The notes: generated from the letters alone by a model not told the origin. Positions 32,906 to 43,064 are shown, numbered from the stretch's first letter. The stretch is 64,000 bases of DNA from Acetomicrobium sp. S15 = DSM 107314 (GCF_016125955.1 NZ_JADEVE010000336.1:62001-126000), one strand, 5' to 3'. Numbers and translations: made by a program.

Positions 32906-34889
32906 GCATGTTGACCTCTTGGTTCACTCGTCAGTCGAGAATGAGGTTGCGGCTGAAATTCAACGGCTGAGCTTCTGTGAACCTATTTCGCTTATCGGAG
33001 AAGAAGAAGACCGATCATCTCATGCAGCTAAAATGCGATTCTACGAGGAAAGGTTATCCGACGCCCGATTCGTCCTACGATTTTTAGAACCGTATTATCA
33101 AGGGAAAGAGGATAAAATAGCGTGGCTTCTGGGCGAAAGACCCAAAAGACGGTGGGAGGAGCTGGTCGGTTCAGAAAGTCAGCTCGCTCTTCAAGATTTG
33201 AGCCAGCGATTGCGGTCAATAGAGCGCAGAATGGCCGAGTTGCGTTCGGAGCTTTCAAATTTACAGGCGCAAAAAACCTTGTTGAAGCGGCTCAGTGGCT
33301 TTCCTTATCCTCTTGCCATCATTTCCGGCACAGATACCCTGAGTGCCCAAATTGGTACGATTGCCGTAGAAGAGATCCAGTCTCTTTTGGATTTACTGAA
33401 GAGCAACCTCGATCCCCAAAAATGCGAATGGTTCATTGCTCCGCCGCAAGGCAAGGATAAGGATACTCTTGTAGTTATTATCTATTTGAAGGATCTTGAT
33501 TCATCTATAGCGGAGATAAGCGAAAAATGCAAGCTCTCAAGCGTTGAATTGCCGCGAGAACTTAAAGGCAAGATAGAAGACGAAATAAGAGGTATCGACG
33601 AGAAGGAAGAAAGGCTTTTGAGTGAAAGGGAAGATCTTGAGCTGGAGATTCAAAATGCGGCGGAACGTTATATTCCAGCAGTTAGAGAGCTTCACGATTA
33701 TTACACCACCCTCAAAGACCGACATCAGGCCCTAAGCGAAGGCAAACATAGCGATCAGACGTCTTTCTTGAGCTTTTGGGTTCCGTTGCCCTGTATAGAT
33801 CTTTTTAAGCAGAAGTTAGCGCGGTGGAGCAACATGATGGAGATGGGGATCTATGATCCGCTGCCTCATGAAGAACCACCGATCATTCTAACAAACCCTC
33901 GACTTATCCAACCATTTGAGCCGCTGACCACGCTATACGGCTTGCCCGCCTATGGAGGGGTTGATCCTACGCCTCATATGTCGCCCTATTTCTGTCTCTT
34001 TTTCGGTTTTTGTCTGGGCGATGGGGTCTATGGGGTCGCCTTGGCTTTGCTTTCTGCCTATTTGCTTTTACGATATGACGTTAAGGGTGGCTTAAAGCGC
34101 TTTTTAACGCTCTTTTTACTGTGCGGTTTGTCTTCGGTAGCGATAGGAGCGCTCACCGGGTCCTGGGCTGGAAACGCGATCGACGCGTTCGGCATTTTGA
34201 GACCCTTAAAGCCACTCAAAGACGCCGTGATGGTAGGCGACCCGACGAGCGATCCGCTTTCTTTCTTGGCAGTGGCCCTTGCCTTGGGCATTGTACAGAT
34301 CCTCTACGGCCTATCTTTGGCCTTCGCGGACGCCTGGAGAAAGGGTGATCGCTTAGGAGCGGTGGGCGACAAGGGGAGTTGGATCGTCCTGATAATAGGA
34401 CTTCTCCTTTGGGGAGGAGGGGCAATGGGTTATCTGAGCGGCGCTTTAGGGAATATAGGAAAGCTGTTAGCGATAGTCGGTGCGATCACGATAGTGGCCA
34501 CGCAAGGCAGAACGAGAAAGAACCCCATTGCGAAAACATTGGTCGGACTGATCAGCCTCTACAACATAACATCCTATTTGGGTGATACGTTGAGTTATAG
34601 CCGTTTGCTCGCTTTAGGCATGGCCAGCGCAGTCGTCGGGATGATCATAAACACCCTTTCGGGGCTGCTCTCCGGTATTCCTTGGGTTGGACCCATCTTG
34701 GGCGTTTGCCTCTTCATTATGGGGCACATTTTTAGCTTGGCAGTGAACTCCTTAGGAGCTTTTGTGCACTCCTTACGCCTTCAGTATGTAGAGTTTTTTA
34801 GTAAATTTTATTCGGCCGGCGGACGACCCTTTCGTCCACTGTGTTACGAGATGCGTTATATATCTTTAGTTGATGAGGAAATAAAGTAG
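32886..34889 (+). CDS. ntpI: V-type ATPase membrane subunit I (a)
   Basis: A 667-residue stator subunit. The first half (about 1-340) is cytoplasmic with long coiled coils (about 90-130 and 225-280). The second half (about 355-640) has seven or eight membrane helices with PHMSPYFCLFFGFCLGDG, YNITSYLGDTLSYSRLLALG and LGAFVHSLRLQYVEFFSKFY. Arg 573, in YSRLLALG, is the helix Arg expected to face the ring Glu of subunit K during ion movement. It links the rotor ring to the peripheral stalks. Confidence 0.95.
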   Translation: MAIVELKHVDLLVHSSVENEVAAEIQRLSFCEPISLIGEEEDRSSHAAKMRFYEERLSDARFVLRFLEPYYQGKEDKIAWLLGERPKRRWEELVGSESQLALQDLSQRLRSIERRMAELRSELSNLQAQKTLLKRLSGFPYPLAIISGTDTLSAQIGTIAVEEIQSLLDLLKSNLDPQKCEWFIAPPQGKDKDTLVVIIYLKDLDSSIAEISEKCKLSSVELPRELKGKIEDEIRGIDEKEERLLSEREDLELEIQNAAERYIPAVRELHDYYTTLKDRHQALSEGKHSDQTSFLSFWVPLPCIDLFKQKLARWSNMMEMGIYDPLPHEEPPIILTNPRLIQPFEPLTTLYGLPAYGGVDPTPHMSPYFCLFFGFCLGDGVYGVALALLSAYLLLRYDVKGGLKRFLTLFLLCGLSSVAIGALTGSWAGNAIDAFGILRPLKPLKDAVMVGDPTSDPLSFLAVALALGIVQILYGLSLAFADAWRKGDRLGAVGDKGSWIVLIIGLLLWGGGAMGYLSGALGNIGKLLAIVGAITIVATQGRTRKNPIAKTLVGLISLYNITSYLGDTLSYSRLLALGMASAVVGMIINTLSGLLSGIPWVGPILGVCLFIMGHIFSLAVNSLGAFVHSLRLQYVEFFSKFYSAGGRPFRPLCYEMRYISLVDEEIK

Positions 34890-34912
34890 AAGAAGGGAGT
34901 GTGACGGTTTTA

Positions 34913-35386
34913 ATGGAATTGGGTATGGTGTTTACAATCTTGGGTGCTGCTTTGGCTACAGGTCTTGCTGGCATAGGATCGGCTATCGGAGTAGGCATTG
35001 CGGGTGAGTCTGGGGCTGGCGTGCTCACCGAAGACCCTGGCAAATTTGGTTTGGTGCTCCTCCTTCAGGCGCTGCCGGGGACTCAGGGCATTTACGGTCT
35101 GCTCACGGCATTTTTTGCGATAATGAAGGTTGGGCTTTTGGGCGGGGCTCCTGCGAGTTTGACCGTATGGCAGGGATTAGGGATCATGTTCGCCTGCGTA
35201 CCCATAGCTATAGGCGGATATCTTTCTGCCATCTCTCAGGGAAAGGCGTCAGCCTCGTGCATTCAGCTGATCGCCAAGAGACCTGGAGAGATAGGCAAAG
35301 CCATCATTTTGCCGGCCATGGTTGAGACGTACGCAGTATTGGCGCTTTTGATGAGCATAATTCTCTTGAATGGCATACAGATATAG
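34913..35386 (+). CDS. ntpK: V-type ATPase proteolipid subunit K, Na+ type
   Basis: A 157-residue rotor subunit made of two fused helical hairpins. The first has GAALATGLAGIGSAIGVG and lacks a carboxylate; the second carries the ion-binding Glu 138 in VETYAVL. PGTQGIYG (Thr 57, Gln 58, Tyr 61) and Gln 109 in ISQGKA line up with the Na+ ligands of Enterococcus hirae NtpK (Thr 64, Gln 65, Gln 110, Glu 139). This predicts Na+ translocation. ATG 34913 is chosen; GTG 34901 is closer to the AAGGGAG and cannot be excluded. Confidence 0.93.
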   Translation: MELGMVFTILGAALATGLAGIGSAIGVGIAGESGAGVLTEDPGKFGLVLLLQALPGTQGIYGLLTAFFAIMKVGLLGGAPASLTVWQGLGIMFACVPIAIGGYLSAISQGKASASCIQLIAKRPGEIGKAIILPAMVETYAVLALLMSIILLNGIQI

Positions 35387-35404
35387 CCTGTAGGGGAGAC
35401 AATT

Positions 35405-35995
35405 ATGGCCTTGCAGGATATTGTAACTAAGATAGAGTCAGATGCCCGTCAACAAGCTAAGGAAATCGTTGAGAAGGCTCAAGAACAGGCAAAAACGATC
35501 CTCTCCGAGGCCGAAAAAGAGGCCCGTGAAATAGAAGAGGAATGGCGCAAGAGGTATCAGAGGGAAAGGGATGGAATATTTAAACGGCGAGAAATTGTGG
35601 CCCATTTGGACGCCAGGAAGCTGCGCCTTGCAGCACAAAGAGAATTGATCGATGAGGCTTTCGCCGAAAGCATCAACAAGTTACAGCAACTTAATGGTGA
35701 AGAATATACAAGCTGGATGAGCGCTCTCCTTGAAGAAGCCCTTCAGAGTGTTGAGAATAAGCGTGGCGAAGTATTATTGTGTGAGAAAGAGAAAGTTCTC
35801 AATGAGGGATGGATCAGGCGCTTTAACGAAGAACATGGCACCAATCTTGTTATTGCAAAAGAAAGGCTCAGCGCGTCTGGTGGCTTTCTGCTGAGAATTG
35901 AAAGGGTGGAAGTGAATTGCACTTTTGAGAAGTTGGTTGATTTCGTCCGCGATGATTTGGAACCAGAGGTAGTGCATCGCTTCCTTGCCAGATAG
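35405..35995 (+). CDS. ntpE: V-type ATPase subunit E
   Basis: A 196-residue peripheral-stalk protein with a long N-terminal coiled coil (about 1-90) and a globular C-terminus (about 100-196) ending VNCTFEKLVDFVRDDLEPEVVHRFL, which is typical of subunit E. It pairs with subunit G/H and caps the catalytic head. The ATG at 35405 follows GGGGAGAC. It begins 18 bases after ntpK and is followed after 2 bases by ntpC. Confidence 0.9.
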   Translation: MALQDIVTKIESDARQQAKEIVEKAQEQAKTILSEAEKEAREIEEEWRKRYQRERDGIFKRREIVAHLDARKLRLAAQRELIDEAFAESINKLQQLNGEEYTSWMSALLEEALQSVENKRGEVLLCEKEKVLNEGWIRRFNEEHGTNLVIAKERLSASGGFLLRIERVEVNCTFEKLVDFVRDDLEPEVVHRFLAR

Positions 35996-35997
35996 GC

Positions 35998-37020
35998 GTG
36001 AACGAGATGACGGGAAATAAGGCGTTCGTTTATGCAATAGCCAGGCTTAAGGCGATGGAAAATCGCCTTCTCGATCGCGGTATATTTCAGCGCATGATCG
36101 AGAGCGAAGACGTCCAAGCAGCCCTTAGGATTCTTGGCGAGACCAGCTACGCGAAATGGTTTTCCTCTTCCGAGGCGGATATTTCCTTTGATCAGGTGTT
36201 GGACTCAGAACTGCAAAGCTTTTATGACGAAGTGGAGAAGTTTGTGCCCGATAATTCTCTCATTTTGCTCTTTCGCTTACCTTACGATTACCACAACGTC
36301 AAAGTGGTTTTGAAGAGCTTCATATCACAACGGTTGGGCGGAGAGAAGCGCTGGGATCTTTTGACTCCCCTTGGTTCCATCCCCACGGATGATCTCGTTT
36401 TGGCCATCGAAACCGAAGATTTTAGCTTCCTTCCTTATGGGTTCAATGTCCTTTTGCCGCAATGCCTTTCTTTGTGGGAGCAGTCACGCGATATGCTGGA
36501 GATCGAGCGCATCTTGGATGCCCATCTTTTTAATAGCCTCGTCGCTCTGTCTAAAAAGTTGCCCTACGACGGCATTGACTATTATGTGAAAGATAAGATA
36601 GATGCCGAAAACATCCGGACGGCGCTCAGGCTCAAGCGGGCAAACACCGAGGCAAATAAGATATCTGGGTTTTTCCACGAAGGAGGCACCTACACGCCAG
36701 ATCTGTTAATGCGCCTGATCGAGGAGCCTTTGGAAGGATGGCAAAGGATCCTATCGTTTGGTGACGCCGTGAGCGCTTTAGAGTCTTTGCAGGAGGTTCA
36801 TCAAGAAGCCGAGATGTTAGTGCAGCTGGAAAGGGTCTTAGATGATTTTCTTACAAAAATTTTAGACAAATGTCGCTATGATGCTTTTTCTCCGGAGCAA
36901 ATATTACGCCACATCCATCTCAAGGAGACGGAGATAAAGAATTTGAGGATTACTCTTGTGGGAAAAACGAGCGGTGTCAGCGGAAATGTTATAAGGGGGT
37001 TGCTGCGATATGTCCCCTAA
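35998..37020 (+). CDS. ntpC: V-type ATPase subunit C (d)
   Basis: A 340-residue all-helical protein of the V-ATPase C/AC39 family with FVYAIARLKAMENRLLDRG near the start, FRLPYDYHNVKVVLKSF near residue 90, DIDYYVKDKIDAENIRTALRLK-like text near 200 and ETEIKNLRITLVGK near the end. It forms the socket that joins the central stalk to the proteolipid ring. GTG 35998 opens the frame; ATG 36007 (MTGNKAFVYA) is nearly as likely. Its end overlaps the subunit F gene by 11 bases. Confidence 0.9.
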   Translation: MNEMTGNKAFVYAIARLKAMENRLLDRGIFQRMIESEDVQAALRILGETSYAKWFSSSEADISFDQVLDSELQSFYDEVEKFVPDNSLILLFRLPYDYHNVKVVLKSFISQRLGGEKRWDLLTPLGSIPTDDLVLAIETEDFSFLPYGFNVLLPQCLSLWEQSRDMLEIERILDAHLFNSLVALSKKLPYDGIDYYVKDKIDAENIRTALRLKRANTEANKISGFFHEGGTYTPDLLMRLIEEPLEGWQRILSFGDAVSALESLQEVHQEAEMLVQLERVLDDFLTKILDKCRYDAFSPEQILRHIHLKETEIKNLRITLVGKTSGVSGNVIRGLLRYVP

Positions 37021-37342
37021 AGGGCTTTATATGGCTGCGCTGGGAGATTATGAAAGCGTGCTGCCACTTCAAGCCGTGGGCATACAGTCCTTCATCGTCA
37101 AAGAAGACATATCCGAGGTGGAGCTCGGTAAGTTGTTGCATCGCCTCATGGATGGCCAATGTGCGGTGGTCTTTGTAGTTGAGTGGCTATTCGAGCAATA
37201 CGCTCATTTGATAGATGAATTTGTCAGCAATAGCGAGATCAGCGCTATCCCCATACCGAACGTCAAAGGTTCGCGAGGAATTGGCGCAGAGTTGATTAGA
37301 CAGTGGGTGGAACAAGCAGTAGGCATGGACATATTCTCATGA
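37010..37342 (+). CDS. ntpG: V-type ATPase subunit F
   Basis: A 110-residue alpha/beta protein of the ATP-synt_F family. MAALGDYESVLPLQAVG at the start and AVVFVVEWLFEQ near residue 52 fit, as does PIPNVKGSRGIG near 85. It attaches to subunit D in the central stalk. It corresponds to NtpG of E. hirae by position, between C and A. A 57-base gap follows before subunit A. Confidence 0.88.
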   Translation: MSPKGLYMAALGDYESVLPLQAVGIQSFIVKEDISEVELGKLLHRLMDGQCAVVFVVEWLFEQYAHLIDEFVSNSEISAIPIPNVKGSRGIGAELIRQWVEQAVGMDIFS

Positions 37343-37399
37343 AAAATAACCTTCTTTCTGTCCTCCTATCCATGCTATGCACTTTTGGAGGTGACAATA

Positions 37400-39184
37400 T
37401 TGGCTAATATCGTAGGAGTCATATCGCGGATATCGGGCCCCCTCGTTGTGGCGAGCGGCATGTCGGGCGCATCTATGTATGAGGTTGTTCGCGTAGGAGA
37501 GCTTGGCCTTGTGGGAGAGATAATCGAGCTGAAAGGAGATACGGCTTCGATTCAGGTCTATGAGGAAACGTCTGGATTAAAGCCAGGAGAACCCGTCGTA
37601 GCTACTGGAGCCCCTCTGAGCGCTGAACTTGGACCAGGTTTGATCGAGCAGATATACGACGGCATACAGAGGCCTCTCAATATCATCGAAAGCGAGACCC
37701 AAAGCCCCTACATACCACGAGGCATCACTTTGCCAGCCCTTGATCGAGAAAAAAAATGGGATTTCGAGCCGCGCGTAAAAGCGGGCGAAGATGTGGAGCC
37801 CGGTGCTATCCTCGGCGTGATTCAAGAGACCATTCTCGTCGAGCATCGCGTCGTCCTTCCTCCCGGGGTTAGCGGTAAAGTGAAGGATATAAAATCTGGC
37901 AGCTTCACTGTGGAAGACGTCATAGCCGTAATCGAAGGTGACGGCTGCGCCCATGAGGTGAGAATGTTACAACGCTGGCCCGTAAGGCAACCGCGCCCCG
38001 TGGCGAGGAGGCTTCCGCCAGTCGTTCCACTTCTCACTGGACAGCGCGTCATCGATACGTTTTTCCCTATAGCCAGGGGCGGGACGGCATGCGTGCCTGG
38101 ACCTTTCGGCTCTGGCAAGACTGTCATCCAACATCAGCTCGCCAAGTGGGCGGATGCGGAAATAGTGGTCTACATAGGATGTGGCGAGCGGGGCAACGAA
38201 ATGACCGATGTGCTCTTAGAGTTCCCGGACCTTGAAGACCCGCGGACGGGAGAGCCACTCATGAAGAGGACAATCCTCATAGCCAACACCTCGAATATGC
38301 CTGTGGCTGCAAGGGAAGCCAGCGTATATACGGGTATCACCTTGGCCGAGTATTATCGCGATATGGGCTACTCCGTAGCCCTCATGGCCGATTCAACCTC
38401 TCGGTGGGCAGAAGCGCTCCGGGAGATCTCCGGCAGGCTCGAAGAGATGCCTGGAGAGGAAGGATACCCGGCATATTTGGGAACGCGCTTGGCCTCGTTT
38501 TACGAAAGAGCCGGTAGGGCTATATGCCTAGGAAAGGATCAAAGGGAAGGGTCCATAACGGTTATCGGGGCGGTCTCTCCTCCAGGAGGAGACCTTTCTG
38601 AGCCGGTGAGCCAAAATACGCTGCGCGTGACCAAGGCCTTCTGGGGATTAGACGCCAACCTAGCCTACCAGCGGCATTTTCCGGCCATCAATTGGCTCGA
38701 TAGCTATTCCCTCTACGTCGATCGCTTGGGAGAATATTGGGATGAGCGATATGACGGCGAATGGAGCGCGCTGCGCACGGAAGCCATGTCGATCTTGGAG
38801 GACGAGGATAGGTTGAGGGAGATCGTACGCTTGGTGGGTATAGATGCTCTCTCTAAGGAAGAGAGGCTGCTCCTTGAAACCGCCAAGTCGCTCAGGGAAG
38901 ATTTTCTACACCAAAACGCCTTTCACGAGATCGATACTTACGCCTCTATGGACAAGCAATTCCGCATGTTGCGCATCATTCTCACATTCCACCGCGTGGC
39001 CATGGAAGCGTTGAAGAGGGGGGCGCAGCTCAAAGACGTAACAGAGCTGGAAGTCAGAGACAAAATAACCAGGATGCGCTATATAGACGAGAAAGAGCTG
39101 GAAACGCTCGATACCTTAGAAGAAGAGATCAAGTCACAGGTAGGCCAGCTTGTTCCTGCGGAGGATGATATCTATGTTGCCTAA
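37400..39184 (+). CDS. ntpA: V-type ATPase catalytic subunit A
   Basis: A 594-residue catalytic subunit with the P-loop GPFGSGKTV at residues 234-242, [38 protein letters not shown] and the long non-homologous insert (about 120-190) that marks A/V-type A subunits. It hydrolyses or makes ATP in the A3B3 head. TTG 37400 is chosen because GGAGGTGA at 37387-37394 lies just upstream. It overlaps subunit B by 11 bases. Confidence 0.97.
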   Translation: MANIVGVISRISGPLVVASGMSGASMYEVVRVGELGLVGEIIELKGDTASIQVYEETSGLKPGEPVVATGAPLSAELGPGLIEQIYDGIQRPLNIIESETQSPYIPRGITLPALDREKKWDFEPRVKAGEDVEPGAILGVIQETILVEHRVVLPPGVSGKVKDIKSGSFTVEDVIAVIEGDGCAHEVRMLQRWPVRQPRPVARRLPPVVPLLTGQRVIDTFFPIARGGTACVPGPFGSGKTVIQHQLAKWADAEIVVYIGCGERGNEMTDVLLEFPDLEDPRTGEPLMKRTILIANTSNMPVAAREASVYTGITLAEYYRDMGYSVALMADSTSRWAEALREISGRLEEMPGEEGYPAYLGTRLASFYERAGRAICLGKDQREGSITVIGAVSPPGGDLSEPVSQNTLRVTKAFWGLDANLAYQRHFPAINWLDSYSLYVDRLGEYWDERYDGEWSALRTEAMSILEDEDRLREIVRLVGIDALSKEERLLLETAKSLREDFLHQNAFHEIDTYASMDKQFRMLRIILTFHRVAMEALKRGAQLKDVTELEVRDKITRMRYIDEKELETLDTLEEEIKSQVGQLVPAEDDIYVA

Positions 39185-40601
39185 GGAGTATCGAACTATA
39201 AATAGCCTCTCCGGTCCGCTTATGATGGTTGAAAAGGTCGCAGATGTGAGATATGACGAATTGGTCGAGATAGAGCTATCAACCGGAGAGAAGAGAAGGG
39301 GACGGGTTCTCGAAGTGACTTCCGATATGGCCTTGGTGCAAGTTTTCGAAGGCACAACCGGCATAGATGTGAAGACCACCAAAGCTACCTTTCTCGGGAA
39401 AGTCCTCACGTTGCCGGTGAGCAGGGATATATTGGGTAGGGCCTTCAATGGTAGAGGAGACCCGATAGATGGGGGGGTTTCTATACTGCCTGAGAAGCGC
39501 CTCGACGTAAACGGTTATCCCATGAACCCATACTCCCGTGACTATCCGTCGGAATTCATCCAGACGGGCATTTCAACGATAGATGGCATGAATCCTTTAG
39601 TGAGAGGGCAAAAGCTACCCGTATTTTCCGGCAGCGGAATGCCGCACAACAACATCGCTGCACAGATAGCCCGTCAGTCTACGGTGCTGAGCGGACAAGA
39701 AACGTTCGCCGTTGTCTTCGCTGCCATGGGTATCACTTTCGAGGAGGCCTCCTTCTTTATGGAGGACTTCAGGCGCACAGGAGCGATAGAGAGGACAGTC
39801 ATGTTCTTGAACCTTGCGGATGACCCGGCAATTGAGCGCATCATGACGCCACGACTTGCCCTCACCTGTGCGGAGTATCTGGCCTTTGACCTCGACATGC
39901 ACGTTTTGGTCATCTTAACAGATATGACGAACTATTGCGAGGCTTTGAGAGAGATATCCGCCGCCCGCAAGGAAGTTCCTGGAAGAAGAGGGTATCCGGG
40001 TTATCTATACACCGACTTAGCGACCATGTACGAAAGGGCGGGCAGGCTCAAGGGCAAAAGTGGTTCTATAACGCAGATCCCAATACTTTCCATGCCGGAG
40101 GACGACAAGACCCACCCCATACCGGACCTAACCGGATATATAACAGAGGGGCAGATAATCCTGAGCCGCAGCCTTCACAGAAAGGGAATATATCCCCCCG
40201 TTGACGTACTGCCATCGCTTTCACGCTTAAAAGATAAAGGCATAGGTGCTGACAAGACTCGAGAAGACCATGCAGATCTCTTAAATCAGCTGTTTGCCGC
40301 TTACGCCAGGGGGAAAGAAGCGAAGGAACTTGCCACGATCCTCGGAGAGGGAGCTTTGACAGAAGAAGACAAGGCCTTCGCGGCATTTTCTGACGCCTTC
40401 GAGGATAGATATGTGCGTCAGGGAGAGTATGAAAACCGCAGTATAGAGGAGACTCTTGATTTAGGTTGGGAACTTTTGACCTTGATCCCGACGAGGGAGC
40501 TCAAGCGAGTACGGGATGCCTATATCGAAAAATATTTAAAACCGAAAATAAAACAGGACAATGAAGGAAAAGCCGAAGAGGCGGTCGTGCAGAATGCTTA
40601 A
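39174..40601 (+). CDS. ntpB: V-type ATPase regulatory subunit B
   Basis: A 475-residue subunit with an N-terminal barrel (about 1-75), [23 protein letters not shown] (shown here across two motifs near residues 130-150) and [17 protein letters not shown] in place of a true P-loop, as expected for the non-catalytic B subunit. [19 protein letters not shown] and [20 protein letters not shown] are also diagnostic. ATG 39174 lies inside the end of ntpA with GGAGGAT upstream. Confidence 0.97.
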   Translation: MLPKEYRTINSLSGPLMMVEKVADVRYDELVEIELSTGEKRRGRVLEVTSDMALVQVFEGTTGIDVKTTKATFLGKVLTLPVSRDILGRAFNGRGDPIDGGVSILPEKRLDVNGYPMNPYSRDYPSEFIQTGISTIDGMNPLVRGQKLPVFSGSGMPHNNIAAQIARQSTVLSGQETFAVVFAAMGITFEEASFFMEDFRRTGAIERTVMFLNLADDPAIERIMTPRLALTCAEYLAFDLDMHVLVILTDMTNYCEALREISAARKEVPGRRGYPGYLYTDLATMYERAGRLKGKSGSITQIPILSMPEDDKTHPIPDLTGYITEGQIILSRSLHRKGIYPPVDVLPSLSRLKDKGIGADKTREDHADLLNQLFAAYARGKEAKELATILGEGALTEEDKAFAAFSDAFEDRYVRQGEYENRSIEETLDLGWELLTLIPTRELKRVRDAYIEKYLKPKIKQDNEGKAEEAVVQNA

Positions 40602-40615
40602 GGGAGAGAGGCAGT

Positions 40616-41242
40616 ATGGTCAGCAAGCTTAAAGTAAACCCCAATCGCATGGAGCTCTCACGGCTCAAAAAAAGGCTAGCCGTAGCGAGGCGGGGGCATA
40701 AGCTCCTCAAGGATAAACAAGATGCCCTCATCAAGGAGTTTCTCGCTAAGGCCAGGGCGACGCGCGAAAAGAGAGGCGAGCTTGAGGCTGAGTTAGCGAG
40801 TTGCTACCAAAGCTTCTTGATGGCCCGAGCGCAAATGTTGCCTGCGATGCTCGAACAGGCCCTGCTCTTTGCTATCGGGCAGTGCGAGATACGTAGGTCT
40901 TTTCGCAATGTAATGAGCGTCTCAGTTCCTCGCTACGAAGTTACGCAAGAGGGCGGCAGGCTCAATTACGGCCTTGCCATGACTTCGGGCAGCTTGGACG
41001 TGGCGCTTGAACGGTTTACCGCTTTGTTGCCGAAGCTGGTCGACCTTGCTGCGGAGGAGAAAGCCCTTCGCCTTATGGCCAAGGAAATAGAGCGCACCAG
41101 AAGGCGTGTCAACGCCCTTGAACACGTACTGATTCCGTCTTTCGAGGATGCGATCAAAGAGATAACGATGAAGCTCGACGAGATGGAGCGCTCTAACTTG
41201 AGTCGCCTCATGGTCATAAAAGAAATAGTTCGAGCTCATTAA
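40616..41242 (+). CDS. ntpD: V-type ATPase subunit D
   Basis: A 208-residue central-stalk subunit, nearly all coiled coil. It has the family N-terminus VNPNRMELSRLKKRLAVARRG and C-terminal RRRVNALEHVLIPSFEDAI. It rotates inside the A3B3 head together with subunit F. It begins 14 bases after ntpB and closes the ATPase set; no ntpH or ntpJ gene follows. Confidence 0.95.
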   Translation: MVSKLKVNPNRMELSRLKKRLAVARRGHKLLKDKQDALIKEFLAKARATREKRGELEAELASCYQSFLMARAQMLPAMLEQALLFAIGQCEIRRSFRNVMSVSVPRYEVTQEGGRLNYGLAMTSGSLDVALERFTALLPKLVDLAAEEKALRLMAKEIERTRRRVNALEHVLIPSFEDAIKEITMKLDEMERSNLSRLMVIKEIVRAH

Positions 41243-41248
41243 AAAGTC

Positions 41249-41779
41249 ATGAGCGATGAAGTTCGTCCCGCTATAATTTCATATGATGGCGCAATGCCCA
41301 ATATAGCAGAGGGCGTATTTGTAGCGCCTTCTGCAGTGATTGTGGGAAATGTGACATTGGAAGAAGAATCGAGCGTCTGGTTTCAGGCGGTCATCCGCGG
41401 CGACTTAAACGGCATTTGTATCGGTAAGGGCACCAACGTTCAGGACGGATGCGTAATACACGTCACCTATGAACGAGGAGTGAGCGTAGGAGAAGGAGTT
41501 ACGATCGGCCACGGAGCCATCCTTCACGGATGCACCATAGAAAGTAGATGCCTCGTGGGTATGAGGTCGACCGTGCTCGACGGTTCTTATATAGGCGAAG
41601 AGTCGATAGTGGCGGCTGGAAGCCTCGTCACTGAGAATAAAAAATATCCACCGCGCAGTCTAATCATGGGAACTCCTGCAAAAGTGGTGCGCAGTTTGGG
41701 CAGTGACGACATAAAGACGATCCTCGCCTTTGCCAGTTCGTATTTGGAGCTGGCAAAGCACTATAGGGGCCTCCTATAA
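41249..41779 (+). CDS. gamma-carbonic-anhydrase-like hexapeptide-repeat protein
   Basis: A 176-residue left-handed beta-helix protein of the YrdA/PaaY/gamma-carbonic-anhydrase group. It has PSAVIVGNVTLEEESSVWF, AVIRGDL with the conserved Arg/Asp, NVQDGCVIHV and IGHGAILHGC, whose His residues are the metal ligands, and MGTPAKVVR at the end. Whether it hydrates CO2 is unknown; many relatives have no measurable activity. It starts 6 bases after ntpD and probably shares that transcript. It overlaps cheR tail to tail by 19 bases. Confidence 0.85.
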   Translation: MSDEVRPAIISYDGAMPNIAEGVFVAPSAVIVGNVTLEEESSVWFQAVIRGDLNGICIGKGTNVQDGCVIHVTYERGVSVGEGVTIGHGAILHGCTIESRCLVGMRSTVLDGSYIGEESIVAAGSLVTENKKYPPRSLIMGTPAKVVRSLGSDDIKTILAFASSYLELAKHYRGLL

Positions 41780-42570
41780 AGGAACGCCCCCGGCGAGACA
41801 AAGCCGATTTCTTTATATTCGAATATGTGTTCCGTTGCCCCGACCATTAAATATCCGCCAGGCTGTAAGGCGGTATAGAATTTGCGGTAGAGTTTAGACT
41901 TCGCTTCTGGCGAAAAATAAATTACTACATTGCGGCATAAGATCATGTCATACCACCTTTCAGGGAAAGGGTCTTTTAGCAGATCCTTCACAGAGAAGCA
42001 TACGCGCCTTTTTAGTATATCTTTTACCTGATACAGTTCCTTCCCTTTCGGTTCGAAGTACCGTGGCAACCATTCCTTTGGCACATTGACCAACTGGCGC
42101 TGATGATAAACGCCGTCCATCGCTTTTTTGAGGGCGTTTTCGTCTATATCCCAGGCATCGATGGGTTGAGAATCGTCGAGATTTGCTTCATTGGCCAGCA
42201 TCGCAAGGGAGTAGGGTTCTTCGCCGGTAGCAGCTCCAGCACTTAAAAATCTTAATTTTTTGCTCCTTCTAAGATTAATAAGCTCAGGTATTACGATATC
42301 CTTGAGATGCCACCATCGTGGAGGATTTCGAAAGAACTCCGAGACGTTGATCGTCAAATAATCGAGGAATTCTCTTAGTTTTTCTGGATCTTTGGAAACA
42401 TAATCGTAGAATTGATCATACGAATTCATGCCCCATCGCTGCATTAGCATATGTGCTCTGCGATGGATTTGGTATTTATAGGCATCAAGGTCAAGACCAG
42501 TCAACTCGCGAATGCGCCGCTTGAATATGTCGTACTCCGGGGGAGCCGGGTAGGGCTTTTCTTCCCTCAT
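41761..42570 (-). CDS. cheR: chemotaxis protein methyltransferase CheR
   Basis: A 269-residue enzyme with the helical CheR N-domain (about 12-80, FLDYLTINVSEFFRNPPRWW) and a methyltransferase domain with FLSAGAATGEEPYSLAM, AWDIDENALKKA and DMILCRNVVIYFSPEAK. CheR methylates glutamates of chemoreceptors using S-adenosylmethionine. ATG 42570 is preferred, since GGGAGGA precedes it by 5-6 bases; ATG 42591 would add 7 residues. No other chemotaxis gene is near. It is divergent from rnpB. Confidence 0.92.
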   Translation of the reverse strand: MREEKPYPAPPEYDIFKRRIRELTGLDLDAYKYQIHRRAHMLMQRWGMNSYDQFYDYVSKDPEKLREFLDYLTINVSEFFRNPPRWWHLKDIVIPELINLRRSKKLRFLSAGAATGEEPYSLAMLANEANLDDSQPIDAWDIDENALKKAMDGVYHQRQLVNVPKEWLPRYFEPKGKELYQVKDILKRRVCFSVKDLLKDPFPERWYDMILCRNVVIYFSPEAKSKLYRKFYTALQPGGYLMVGATEHIFEYKEIGFVSPGAFLYRRPL

Positions 42571-42640
42571 GTCTTTCCTCCCGTGTGTCATGCTTTTTTA
42601 ACCTTGCTTATTCTACCTGGAAAATAGGCTTTTGATGATA

Positions 42641-42646
42641 TATAAT
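42641..42646 (+). promoter_or_regulatory. -10 box of the rnpB promoter
   Basis: A perfect TATAAT 12 bases before the predicted 5' end of the RNase P RNA. No good -35 box lies at normal spacing (TGGAAA at 42618-42623 is the best). Confidence 0.5.
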
Positions 42647-42657
42647 TCTTCATAAGT

Positions 42658-42990
42658 AAGAGTATTCTATGCGATCGCTCCTTTGCGAGGAGAGGAAAGT
42701 CCGGGCTCCATAGGGCAGGACGCTGGATAACGTCCAGTGGGCGCAAGCCCAGGAGAGTGCCACAGAGATATACCGCCTTCTTCGAAAGAAGGTAAGGGTG
42801 AAAAGGTGGGGTAAGAGCCCACCAGCCGCGGGGCGACCCGCGGGCTAGGTTAACCCCGTCCGGAGCAAGGCCAAATAGGGAGGGTTGAGGCTGCCCGCTG
42901 ACCTCCGGGTAAGGCCGCTTGAGGACGAGCGCAAGTTCGTCTCCAGATAAATGATCGCGCAATACAGAACCCGGCTTATGGGGTGCTCTT
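42658..42990 (+). ncRNA. rnpB: RNase P RNA, bacterial class A
   Basis: The sequence has the universal RNase P RNA elements in order: GAGGAAAGTCCGGGCTCC (conserved region I), a GGCGCAAGCCC hairpin, CCACAGAGA, GGTGAAAAGGTG, AAATAGGGAGG and the closing ACAGAACCCGGCTTAT (conserved region V). The 5' AAGAG can pair with the 3' CTCTT to form P1. The ends are set from that pairing and may be off by a few bases. It is the catalytic RNA that matures tRNA 5' ends. A short ORF on the opposite strand here is an artefact. Confidence 0.95.
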
Positions 42991-43021
42991 GCTTCGTTAT
43001 ATAGGTCTTAAGTCCTTACTT

Positions 43022-43056
43022 GTCCAGAGACAAATAGGTCTCTGGACTCTTTTTTT
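43022..43056 (+). terminator. intrinsic terminator after rnpB
   Basis: A 10-bp perfect stem (GTCCAGAGAC at 43022-43031 with its complement at 43038-43047), a 6-base loop and a T-rich tract to 43056. Confidence 0.92.
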
Positions 43057-43064
43057 GACCATCT

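Noticed and set aside
42588-42962. Minus-strand 124-residue open frame over the RNase P RNA
   Set aside because: The region has all conserved elements of bacterial RNase P RNA; the frame is its antisense.
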